Source: Sphingobium trunci (GTDB taxonomy: Bacteria; Pseudomonadota; Alphaproteobacteria; Sphingomonadales; Sphingomonadaceae). From it: a stretch of 64,000 nucleotides of DNA. This document shows, piece by piece, positions 1 through 6,117 of the stretch (position 1 is its first letter; every line of letters begins with the position of its first letter). A program made the translations under genes and the position numbers. Under the pieces are notes generated by a model, which was not told where the DNA came from, did not search any database, and saw nothing but the letters and a program-made list of their open reading frames with translations. The stretch spans positions 1 to 64,000 of the forward strand of contig NZ_JAKUJY010000017.1 in the NCBI RefSeq assembly GCF_022664535.1, written 5' to 3'.

Positions 1-2
1 GT

Positions 3-302
3 TCAACCATCCCCGTCGTTTATCTCCTGCGGCCACATGCGTGCGCCATGAATGACGCGGAGCAAGCGCACCGTGTCCCCGACGATCTGGTAAGGAACGA
101 CATAGGGGGTCCGGGCCACTACGAGTTCCCTCGTGCCTTCGACCCGGCCAGGGCGGCCACTTTCCGGAAAGTCGGTGAGCCGGCGTACCGCACCCTCCAG
201 CCGGTCATCGACAAGCGCAGCCGCTCGTGGATCGTCTTGCGCGATCCAGGTGAAAATCGCCATGCGGTCGGCGGCCGCGTGTCGCGACCAGACCAGTTTC
301 AT
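3..302 (-). CDS. RelE/ParE-family toxin of a type II toxin-antitoxin pair
   Basis: A 99-residue basic protein with the ParE/RelE plasmid-stabilisation fold signature: an N-terminal strand-helix with WSRHAAADR, then a conserved DFPESGRPG turn, a central RELVV strand, and a C-terminal VRLLRVIHGARMWP segment. In the family such proteins poison gyrase (ParE type) or cleave mRNA on ribosomes (RelE type); the sequence does not tell which. Its ATG overlaps the stop of the upstream antitoxin by 4 bases (ATGA), so the two are translationally coupled. The full length is present, ending just inside the window edge. The pair sits in a tRNA-inserted island, consistent with an element-stabilising role, which is inference. 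Confidence 0.88.
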   Translation of the reverse strand: MKLVWSRHAAADRMAIFTWIAQDDPRAAALVDDRLEGAVRRLTDFPESGRPGRVEGTRELVVARTPYVVPYQIVGDTVRLLRVIHGARMWPQEINDGDG

Positions 303-601
303 TGCGGGGGAAGGCCCTTGCGCGCCTTTTCCCGGAGCGCCGCGAATGTCGCCGAGATGTCTTCATCGGGAATGTCGGGCCGTTCGTCGTCCAGCGCCTC
401 CTGCACCCGTGCCCTGAACCACTCGTCGTAGGCCTGCTTCTCCACAAGCAGTTCCATGGGGACGATGCCCTCGCGGGCCGTGCGGGTGAGCAGGATACGG
501 ACGGCATCGGACACGGTCAGCCCCATCTTTTCGAAGACGGCGGCGGCTTGCTCCTTCACGTCCGCGTCGATTCGCGTCTGGATCAGCGCATTATTGGCCA
601 T
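299..601 (-). CDS. RelB/DinJ-family antitoxin
   Basis: A 100-residue protein partnered with the ParE/RelE-like toxin that overlaps its stop codon. The N-terminal part (about residues 4-45, ALIQTRIDADVKEQ then MGLTVSDAVRILLTR) is the ribbon-helix-helix of RelB/DinJ antitoxins, which binds the operon promoter; the acidic C-terminal part (DDERPDIPDEDISATF) would wrap the toxin. The start at 601 is preferred over an upstream in-frame codon at 715 because an AGGAG Shine-Dalgarno sequence lies about 8 bases before it and family homology begins there. It is probably autoregulated from the region to its right. Confidence 0.87.
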   Translation of the reverse strand: MANNALIQTRIDADVKEQAAAVFEKMGLTVSDAVRILLTRTAREGIVPMELLVEKQAYDEWFRARVQEALDDERPDIPDEDISATFAALREKARKGLPPQ

Positions 602-1115
602 GGGACTCCTTCGCCCGCAATGTAATGCAATCGCATGACGATTGCCACCAAGAAGCGGTGGAGGACGAGCCATCGGGCGGCACTGAAATGCCCAAACAGG
701 CACGGAAATGTACAAAGCGGCACTTCAGTGCCTCCCCCCTTGCGAGGCGGGATCGTTTGACGCAGGCTGATCATCGGCGGCCAGACCTTCACGATTTGGA
801 GGAATTGCCATGAACGAATCGACCTGAACCAAGCGCTTGGTCGCATCAAACGCGGCTCTGCAAAACGTTGAGCACTGTGTCCGTGGGACGCGGTGGGAAA
901 AAATCTGCGCCGTCCATTTTGCGTGGCCGACGCTACGCCGATTTCCGCCCTGTTCCGCCATGGACCGCCATGGACCGCCAAAGCCCGCCAGCGTTTGCCA
1001 TCCTGAACCCCAACGCTCCCAATTGATCCGTTCAGCCCTCTTGCCGGGCGAACGGAGCCGCCCGATGCTGATCCTTGGGGGCGTGTGCAGCAACATGAAT
1101 TGAAAGAATTGCCCC
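602..1115. other. Non-coding stretch between the toxin-antitoxin promoter and alpA
   Basis: I see no convincing gene in these 514 bases. The part next to 601 must hold the antitoxin promoter. Visible structure: an inverted repeat GGCACTGAA (679-687) with TTCAGTGCC (724-732), the second arm being part of a short palindrome (719-732); and a 10-base tandem repeat of the unit ATGGACCGCC (two full copies and a partial, 956-980). Short reading frames here show no family resemblance. Confidence 0.5.
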
Positions 1116-1325
1116 ATGAACAATAGTGATCGTATCATCCGTATGAAGACCGTTCTGGCCCGCACCGGGCTTTCCCGTTCCACCCTCTACCGCAAGATCG
1201 CGGAGGGGACGTTCCCCAGGCAGATACCGATCAGCGTCCACGGCGCTGGCTGGCACGAATCTGCCGTCAATCGCTGGATCGCCGACCCGCGAAGCTATCG
1301 GGAGGAAGCAAGCCCGTTACGGTGA
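1116..1325 (+). CDS. AlpA-family DNA-binding regulator
   Basis: A 69-residue protein matching the AlpA/excisionase-like helix-turn-helix family of phages and P4-type islands: MKTVLARTGLSRSTLYRKI is the DNA-recognition helix pair (about residues 10-30), followed by EGTFPRQIPI, a wing, and the characteristic W..SAVNRWIADPR tail. In Escherichia coli AlpA activates a P4-like integrase gene in a cryptic prophage, so here it may control excision or other island genes; that is inference from family and from the integrase at 7866-9128. The stop codon overlaps a GTG (GTGA) that opens a 32-codon frame. Confidence 0.88.
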   Translation: MNNSDRIIRMKTVLARTGLSRSTLYRKIAEGTFPRQIPISVHGAGWHESAVNRWIADPRSYREEASPLR

Positions 1326-1420
1326 ACAATTCCCCTTGCACCAATCCGCGGATTGCCGAGCTCGGTCGCCGGGGGCGCGGCGGGCGACAGCCCGCCGTTG
1401 CTTCTTCCCGAAGCCGATGA
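1322..1420 (+). CDS. Possible 32-residue ORF coupled to alpA
   Basis: A GTG at 1322 overlaps the alpA stop (GTGA), the arrangement usual for translational coupling, and opens a 32-codon frame that begins MNNSPCTNPRIAELGRRG and is rich in Arg and Gly. It may be the start of a gene that is now frameshifted, because no longer frame continues it, or it may be chance. I do not recognise a family. Confidence is low. Confidence 0.2.
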   Translation: MNNSPCTNPRIAELGRRGRGGRQPAVASSRSR

Positions 1421-1628
1421 TCGTTTCGGACGCTGGTCTTCAACAGGGATGGCGGGAATCGATGGTCAACGACTGCCTCGGAAAAAAAACCACGCCCGAA
1501 ACTATGGCGATAGCTGAAAGACAGGCAATATCAGGTGCATGGCTGCACCATCCTTAATGGAACGTTCATCGGTCGGCACTATGTCGGATCTCGTCACTCC
1601 ACGCCCCCCGGAGTGACACCCCATTTTA

Positions 1629-1666
1629 AACCCCGCCGTCGAGCTTGCTCCGGCGGGGTTCCTTTT
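1629..1666 (+). terminator. Rho-independent terminator-like hairpin
   Basis: A perfect 10-bp stem (AACCCCGCCG 1629-1638, CGGCGGGGTT 1651-1660) with a 12-base loop is followed by CCTTTTG on the plus strand. It would stop plus-strand transcription from alpA. The T-run is short, so strength is uncertain. Confidence 0.55.
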
Positions 1667-1713
1667 GTCTGGTTTTCAACTGAAAAGAGCGGATTCTTGT
1701 AACCCGGTTGGGG

Positions 1714-1878
1714 CTACATAGCCGCCGACGAGAGCACCCGTTGAATGGGCGTGACTGCCTCTACCCAGTTCACCGCGATTGCTTCGGCACCCGCGCGGAT
1801 GCCTTCAACTGCGACATGGGTTTGCAGAAGATGGCCGACGTCTTTCATCCCAAAGCGCGCCATCACGCGCCTGGACAT
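1714..1878 (-). CDS. Hypothetical 54-residue ORF, possibly a gene remnant
   Basis: The frame starts at the ATG at 1878 (MSRRVMARFGMKDVGHLLQ) and ends at 1714. Third positions are mostly G/C and the composition (GIRAGAEAIAVNWVEAV) looks protein-like and amphipathic rather than random, but no family is recognised and there is no clear Shine-Dalgarno sequence. A stop codon lies only a few codons upstream. It may be a 3' relic of a longer gene. Confidence 0.2.
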   Translation of the reverse strand: MSRRVMARFGMKDVGHLLQTHVAVEGIRAGAEAIAVNWVEAVTPIQRVLSSAAM

Positions 1879-2225
1879 AAAGGCAGACAGCGCCCGCGAT
1901 CAGGACGCCCTCGAGGCGGAAATATGAACCGATATTCATGGGGGACAGATATGGCGCTCTCTGTGACAGCGCCATGACGGACCTTCAGCGTGTGCAAATA
2001 AGCCGATGGAGCGAGTTCGAGGTATTCGCGACGGATGATTTTGAAGAACACCAACAACGTAGGCTAGTTAATTTTCTTCGCCTTCTGCGCAGTTGAGCGG
2101 TGGTCCGGGGCGCTGTCGTCCATGCATGTCCTCGAAGGAGATAGCGTCTATCTTCGCTAATACCGCCGCCGACAGGCAGACGGCAATGGCGGCATCACGC
2201 CCGCTCGAAGGTCGAGCAAAGAAAA

Positions 2226-3116
2226 TCACCTTTTGAACAGCGCTGTTGGGCAGGCAAAGATCAGGATATTATATGTGGTGTCTAACGCCTCACCGATGAA
2301 TTCGTGCTGCTCGCCATTGAGGTCAGTCAGTCGTACCCTAGTGGGTTTGGTCACTTTTCCAAAAGGGACTAGTGACCACAGCGGATGAGTCACCGTTATT
2401 GCAGGAAGCTGCGGCCGTCCAAACTGCTGTTCGAACGCAAACGACGTTTCAACCCGGCGGATCTCAGCGCTCCAGCCATTTTGTGGACATAAAGCGGGCT
2501 TCTCAACCGCCATCGCAATGCAGATGTGCCGGTGTGTCCTCGCATATTCGCGAAGCCCGGCATATAGCGACACTTTGAACCCGCGCTGCATCTTCTTGAC
2601 AGAAGAGAACGCAAGGGGGAGATCAGCTGCGCGCTCGGCATAGGCGTTGCCGTTAAAGATCGCATATCGTGCAAAATTATTTGCTTCGCGTTCGAACTTG
2701 TCGGCGATCGAAGGGTTCAGTTCTTCCTCGCTATCCTCGAAGAATCGGAAAATCTTGCGTTGATGCGGCAGTTCAAAATGTCCGGTCTCGTGTAGCTTCA
2801 AAAAACGCTGACGAGATTCCAAAACCGTGTCATCAATATGAATGACCTCCTCATGTGCGTCGAGGATGCCGAGTATTTTTCCCAAGGCCCGTTTGACGAC
2901 ATCTGCCGCTTTCTTGCCCTGAGCTACGGCATATGCAGCGATGGCGCGCGGATCGAACATGCTGGTGGGCGCAACTTTGAGTTTCGCAGCACTGAGTAAA
3001 TCCTCGATTGGGACGGGTACGACGCCCCATGCATCGGCACGCTGGAGCAGCATCTTCGCTCGGCTTTCGACGAACGCCCGCTCGTCATGACTCAGCGAGC
3101 TGTCGTCCCTACGCAC
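2226..3116 (-). CDS. ImmA/IrrE-family metallo-endopeptidase
   Basis: A 296-residue protein with the zinc-peptidase signature HETGH at residues 109-113 and the downstream third-ligand motif FEREANNFA (Glu144), the pattern of the ImmA/IrrE (DUF955) family. ImmA cleaves the ICEBs1 repressor ImmR and IrrE cleaves the DdrO repressor; both proteases act on an XRE-type repressor encoded nearby. Here the XRE gene lies immediately upstream with a 3-base gap, so the likely substrate is that protein. The C-terminal 100 residues (VTHPLWSLVPFGKVTKPTRV onward) have no activity I can name. The pair resembles a mobile-element or stress switch. Confidence 0.85.
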   Translation of the reverse strand: MRRDDSSLSHDERAFVESRAKMLLQRADAWGVVPVPIEDLLSAAKLKVAPTSMFDPRAIAAYAVAQGKKAADVVKRALGKILGILDAHEEVIHIDDTVLESRQRFLKLHETGHFELPHQRKIFRFFEDSEEELNPSIADKFEREANNFARYAIFNGNAYAERAADLPLAFSSVKKMQRGFKVSLYAGLREYARTHRHICIAMAVEKPALCPQNGWSAEIRRVETSFAFEQQFGRPQLPAITVTHPLWSLVPFGKVTKPTRVRLTDLNGEQHEFIGEALDTTYNILIFACPTALFKR

Positions 3117-3119
3117 TGC

Positions 3120-3488
3120 CTATTTCTTCTCGCTTCGCATGAATTTGAGAAAACGAAGAAGTTCAGCTTCTTCATCCGATGTCAAATCGATCTCCGCAAA
3201 AGTTGCGGCCCGACCATGGCGCTTGGGTGCCGCTGCCGATTGTTGCGGTGTCAAATATCCAGCACGCTCCATGACGCCAATGTAGTCTATCTCATATGTT
3301 GCCGATAGCGCATGAAGCACGTTAGGTGAGGGCTGCTTTACTTTGTCGTTCTCAAGTTGACTCAGATAAGCATTGGAGACTTCCTTTCCGGTCATCTCCT
3401 CCACCTGTCGGAGCGAAAGCCCGCGATCGGATCGCACCGCTGCCAAATAGCCGCCGAGCGTTAACGCCTGCTTTTTGCTGTCAGGCAT
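3120..3488 (-). CDS. XRE-family helix-turn-helix regulator, partner of the ImmA-like protease
   Basis: With the start at 3488 this is a 122-residue protein: a Cro/CI-type helix-turn-helix (about residues 9-78, LGGYLAAVRSDRGLSLRQVE, then NAYLSQLENDKVKQPSPN) and an acidic-basic tail ending LRFLKFMRSEKK. In-frame ATGs at 3530 and 3533 are alternatives; none has a strong Shine-Dalgarno sequence. The frame continues upstream to 3782, but that part overlaps the operator and an opposing small gene and looks non-coding. It is co-transcribed with the protease gene (3-base gap), which probably inactivates it by cleavage. An inverted repeat at 3551-3582 lies just upstream and is a plausible autoregulatory operator. 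Confidence 0.85.
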   Translation of the reverse strand: MPDSKKQALTLGGYLAAVRSDRGLSLRQVEEMTGKEVSNAYLSQLENDKVKQPSPNVLHALSATYEIDYIGVMERAGYLTPQQSAAAPKRHGRAATFAEIDLTSDEEAELLRFLKFMRSEKK

Positions 3489-3550
3489 GGTCAATCCAGG
3501 CAAGCGGTAATCATGTCGAATTTCTAGCATCATTTGCTTGATATCACAAG

Positions 3551-3582
3551 CGCGCTTGATATCGCTTGACATATCAAGCGCG
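3551..3582. promoter_or_regulatory. Palindromic operator upstream of the XRE/ImmA pair
   Basis: CGCGCTTGATAT (3551-3562) and ATATCAAGCGCG (3571-3582) form a perfect 12-bp inverted repeat with an 8-base spacer, and a further half-site CTTGATATCACAAG overlaps its left edge (3537-3550). The repeated TTGATAT half-sites directly upstream of an XRE regulator gene are the usual arrangement for repressor binding. Binding is inferred. Confidence 0.6.
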
Positions 3583-3651
3583 CGTTGAAGATAATGCGAG
3601 TGCGGCTCCATCGATTCCCGATGCATCCGTCCCGGAAAGGGGGTGATTGAA

Positions 3652-3789
3652 ATGGCAGGCAATAAGGAAGTGACGAGCGCGAAGGCGGCATCGGCAGCGG
3701 CGAAGGTTCTCAGCAATCCCAAATCGAGCGCAGCGGCCAAGACGGCGGCGGCTTCGGCGCTGACGCAGCGGCCTAATCGCAAGAAGTAA
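3652..3789 (+). CDS. Small Ala/Lys-rich basic protein
   Basis: A 45-codon gene that begins MAGNKEVTSAKAASAAAKV and ends QRPNRKK. It has a good Shine-Dalgarno sequence (AAAGGGGG about 8 bases before the ATG) and is followed at once by a strong terminator, so it is likely a real monocistronic gene. Composition is Ala, Ser and Lys with no hydrophobic core, suggesting an unstructured or nucleic-acid-binding peptide. Similar tiny proteins occur in sphingomonad accessory regions, as I recall, but have no known function. It is divergent from the XRE/ImmA operon and shares its regulatory region. Confidence 0.6.
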   Translation: MAGNKEVTSAKAASAAAKVLSNPKSSAAAKTAAASALTQRPNRKK

Positions 3790-3793
3790 AGGA

Positions 3794-3819
3794 AGAGCCG
3801 GGTTCGCCCGGCTCTTTTT
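3794..3819 (+). terminator. Rho-independent terminator
   Basis: A perfect 9-bp stem AGAGCCGGG/CCCGGCTCT closed by a UUCG tetraloop and followed by TTTTT. It lies 4 bases after the stop of the small basic protein gene. Confidence 0.9.
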
Positions 3820-3840
3820 CAGGATCAAGGAGAAGCGAGT

Positions 3841-4098
3841 ATGCGCGTCCAAGGAGCGATAATCCGCGAGCAGGGGCAGACCTTCGCGGTCGTGATCGTC
3901 AAACCGCACATCGTCCAAAACAGCAGCGTGGCGGCCGACACCATCCGCAGTTTCGCGCCGGTGTTCGGCGTACCGGTTGTTCTGATGGTGCAGGACGGAC
4001 GCGGGCGGCCGACCTATTATGGTCGTCGTGACATTGTGCGGTTCATGTCAAGCGTACCGTTGCGCGCAATCCCATGGCACGAATACTCGATCAACTGA
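3841..4098 (+). CDS. Conserved hypothetical protein, 85 residues
   Basis: A complete small protein, beginning MRVQGAIIREQGQTFAVVIV, with a Shine-Dalgarno sequence AAGGAGAAGC just upstream. It reads as an alpha/beta domain (VIVKPHIV strand, VVLMVQDGRGRPTYYGRRDI core) and belongs to an uncharacterised family that I recall as frequent in alphaproteobacterial accessory regions; no function is known. It stands 43 bases upstream of the TIR gene on the same strand, and a terminator isolates it from the gene before, so the two are probably one transcription unit. A role linked to TIR signalling is conjecture. Confidence 0.7.
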   Translation: MRVQGAIIREQGQTFAVVIVKPHIVQNSSVAADTIRSFAPVFGVPVVLMVQDGRGRPTYYGRRDIVRFMSSVPLRAIPWHEYSIN

Positions 4099-4141
4099 GA
4101 TTGTTTCGTTCCGGGAAGACCAATATTCAATAGGAAATCAA

Positions 4142-5032
4142 ATGTCGCTCACGTCCGATCGCAGCACCTTGAACCGCCTCAACGGCGATGTGGCTTCTCT
4201 TCGCAAGCAAGAAGCCGAGCAGATGCGCAAGGAAGCAGACGCCAACAAGCGCGCCAATGCCGCGGCGAACAGCGCGAGTAGGGCGAGTTCCACTTCGCTG
4301 GTCTCATCCTATTTTCGTGATGCGGATCGCGAGAGCAAGAAGGCGGTAGAAGCGCAGAATCAACGCGCGCTGATCTCAAAAAAGATCGCGGACAAAACAA
4401 ACGAAATTGCTCGCGTTCAAGCCTCGATCAGCCGCGCTGAAGAGGCAGAGTTTAGGAAGCGGCTGGCACACGATTCCGAGCGGCAGCGATCGTATGACCA
4501 GCGCATTCGCGACCTCGAAAATCAGTTGGCGGAACGGGCGGAGGTGACGATCGTGCCGGTATTGCGTGCGGATGAAACGGGCAAGATCCACGACTTCTTC
4601 ATCTCGCACGCGTCTGAGGACAAGGAAGCGTTTGTCGATGGTCTGGTCGCCAAGGCCCGCGCAGCAGGCCTCGACGTGTGGTATGATCGCTTCGAGTTAG
4701 AGTGGGGTGATAATCTGCGTCAGAAGATCGATCGCGGTCTCGCCAGCGCCTACTTTGGCGTGGTCGTCCTCTCCGCCGACTTTTTCAAAAAACCTTGGCC
4801 GCAGTACGAACTCGATGGGCTGGTACAGAGAGACATGCTGGGGTCGGGCCGCTTACTGCCCATCTGGCACAAGGTAACGGTAGACGAGGTTGCACAGCAT
4901 GCTCCATCCCTTGCTGTCCGTTTGGCTCTCAACACTGCGGTCAATACGACCGATGAGATCGTCGCCGAACTTTTGAAGATGCGCAACAAGTTGCGGACGG
5001 CGGATGATGCTGGTGGTCCGGTCGAGGACTGA
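4142..5032 (+). CDS. Coiled-coil and TIR-domain protein
   Basis: A 296-residue protein with a long charged coiled coil (about residues 5-135, heptad-like, rich in Arg, Glu and Ala) and a C-terminal TIR domain. Box 1 is DFFISHASED (151-160), box 2 RFELEWGDNL (183-192), and Glu223 in PWPQYELDGL sits where bacterial TIR enzymes carry the catalytic glutamate for NAD+ cleavage. Architecture and length match the Paracoccus denitrificans TIR-like protein (about 299 residues). The start at 4142 has AGGA upstream; an earlier in-frame codon at 4019 overlaps the preceding gene. Bacterial TIR proteins act in anti-phage defence (NAD+ depletion or signal synthesis) or as host-signalling mimics; the island setting favours defence. 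Enzymatic activity is inferred. Confidence 0.85.
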   Translation: MSLTSDRSTLNRLNGDVASLRKQEAEQMRKEADANKRANAAANSASRASSTSLVSSYFRDADRESKKAVEAQNQRALISKKIADKTNEIARVQASISRAEEAEFRKRLAHDSERQRSYDQRIRDLENQLAERAEVTIVPVLRADETGKIHDFFISHASEDKEAFVDGLVAKARAAGLDVWYDRFELEWGDNLRQKIDRGLASAYFGVVVLSADFFKKPWPQYELDGLVQRDMLGSGRLLPIWHKVTVDEVAQHAPSLAVRLALNTAVNTTDEIVAELLKMRNKLRTADDAGGPVED

Positions 5033-5079
5033 ACCTTGTCGATCATAGTCAGCTCTGCAGTCAACAGCGAACTCATCGG

Positions 5080-5697
5080 TCAAGCGTCCCGCGTGAGCCA
5101 GCCTACGACGATCCGCTCGAAGTCTACGTAAGGAATCTTAACAGGGTCAAATTCCAACGCTGCGGCTAGCGCTGGTAGATCGACTGTGAATTGGTCGTAG
5201 AGGCGAACGACCCTATCTGCGCTAGCAATCTGGCGGCGCGAAACGTTCGCAAGCCAGTCGCGCGTTTCCCGGGCAGCTGCTTCAGCCTTCCCCCCATGCT
5301 CATGTATGTCGATGCCAGCGAGGTCAGAAATGAACTTCTGATAGCGGAACCGCTCGATATCGAGGATCAGCAGCCGCTTGCCGTGCTGTGCCTTGTCGCC
5401 ATATCGTTTAGCCCCCAGGAAAAGGCCAAGCTCGAGCGGCATGTTGAATCGAGGCAATTTGTGAACATCATCGAGTTCGGTGCGTGAGAGATCATGAATC
5501 CCATAGCGGCACTCTTCGATCAGACCATAGAGCTTGTCGATGCGGGTTTGGCCGCCATCATCGAGTTCGCGGGCTGAACGTGGACGAAATCCGCACGCGA
5601 AAATCGTGAACACCAGCGCCTGGAAGATCGGTTTGAAATCTTTGTCGAAGGGACAATTTATGAAAACATCGTCCGTCGACAGCTGTTCCGAAGCCAA
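5080..5697 (-). CDS. TIR/NDT-like FINCPFD-family protein, function unknown
   Basis: A 205-residue soluble protein convergent with the TIR gene. It carries VFINCPFDKDF (11-21), IFACGFRPR (32-40), RIDKLYGLIEECRYGIHDLS (52-71) and RFNMPLELGLFLGAKRYG (83-100). The last motif, with Glu89 preceding a Gly-Leu-Phe helix, resembles the catalytic region of TIR-like and nucleoside deoxyribosyltransferase-like effector domains, so a nucleotide-hydrolysing fold is a fair guess. I know the family only as a widespread hypothetical protein. It follows a small basic protein gene (start 2 bases after that gene's stop) and is probably its operon partner. Confidence 0.65.
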   Translation of the reverse strand: MASEQLSTDDVFINCPFDKDFKPIFQALVFTIFACGFRPRSARELDDGGQTRIDKLYGLIEECRYGIHDLSRTELDDVHKLPRFNMPLELGLFLGAKRYGDKAQHGKRLLILDIERFRYQKFISDLAGIDIHEHGGKAEAAARETRDWLANVSRRQIASADRVVRLYDQFTVDLPALAAALEFDPVKIPYVDFERIVVGWLTRDA

Positions 5698-5699
5698 AT

Positions 5700-5873
5700 C
5701 TACTTCTTCGAGCTATGCACGGAATTTGCGGCAGATCGCGCCTTCGCGACCGTAATCTTGCCGCCCTTCGAGGCCGGGGCGAGCACAAACTGGCCTGTGA
5801 CAGCACTGCGGCCAACCTTCTGCGCGGTTGTGTGCGTGTTCTTTTTGGCCGTCGAGGAAGCTGCGGTTGTCAT
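5700..5873 (-). CDS. Small basic protein upstream of the FINCPFD gene
   Basis: From the ATG at 5873 this is a 57-residue, Thr/Ser/Ala/Lys-rich protein containing GRSAVTGQFVLAPASKGGK, a short strand-turn motif seen in small hypothetical proteins of sphingomonad islands. In-frame ATGs at 5897 and 5939 would add 8 or 22 residues; AGAAG just before 5873 slightly favours the short form. The stop lies 2 bases before the start of the FINCPFD gene, indicating one operon. It may act as a DNA- or RNA-binding or antitoxin-like partner, but nothing in the sequence proves that. Confidence 0.55.
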   Translation of the reverse strand: MTTAASSTAKKNTHTTAQKVGRSAVTGQFVLAPASKGGKITVAKARSAANSVHSSKK

Positions 5874-6117
5874 ATCTTCTATGTGAGCGTTTGGCATCAG
5901 CTTCGCAAGGGATAACTGGAATAATTCTAGGAGGGGCATGGATCATAGAAGTGTGACTGAACACCAACCGCAAAGGCCATAGCGACCAGCCTTGAGCGCA
6001 CTTAGTGGGTAAGCAGGCAGCCAGCGCCTGGGGATCGAAAAATCGGCGTTTGAATGGCTACTAAGGGTAGGTAAAGGCCGACGCCATTTTGTTATCGCCG
6101 TCTTCACCCAACGGAGG

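Larger units (their letters stand above)
1326..2225. other. 900-base region without a recognised gene
   Basis: Between alpA and the convergent metallopeptidase gene there is no recognisable gene. It holds an 8-bp hairpin (GTCACTCC 1593-1600 with GGAGTGAC 1610-1617), a terminator-like hairpin at 1629-1666, a 54-codon minus-strand frame at 1714-1878, and an overlapping 64-codon minus-strand frame at 1863-2057 that I do not recognise. The mix of short frames suggests decayed island sequence. Confidence 0.45.

Noticed and set aside
1863..2057. 64-codon minus-strand frame
   Set aside because: No Shine-Dalgarno sequence, no family recognised, and it overlaps another short frame; kept only as a note in the gap description.
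3489..3782. N-terminal extension of the XRE regulator
   Set aside because: It would run through the operator palindrome and be antisense to the small basic protein gene; the helix-turn-helix homology begins near 3488.
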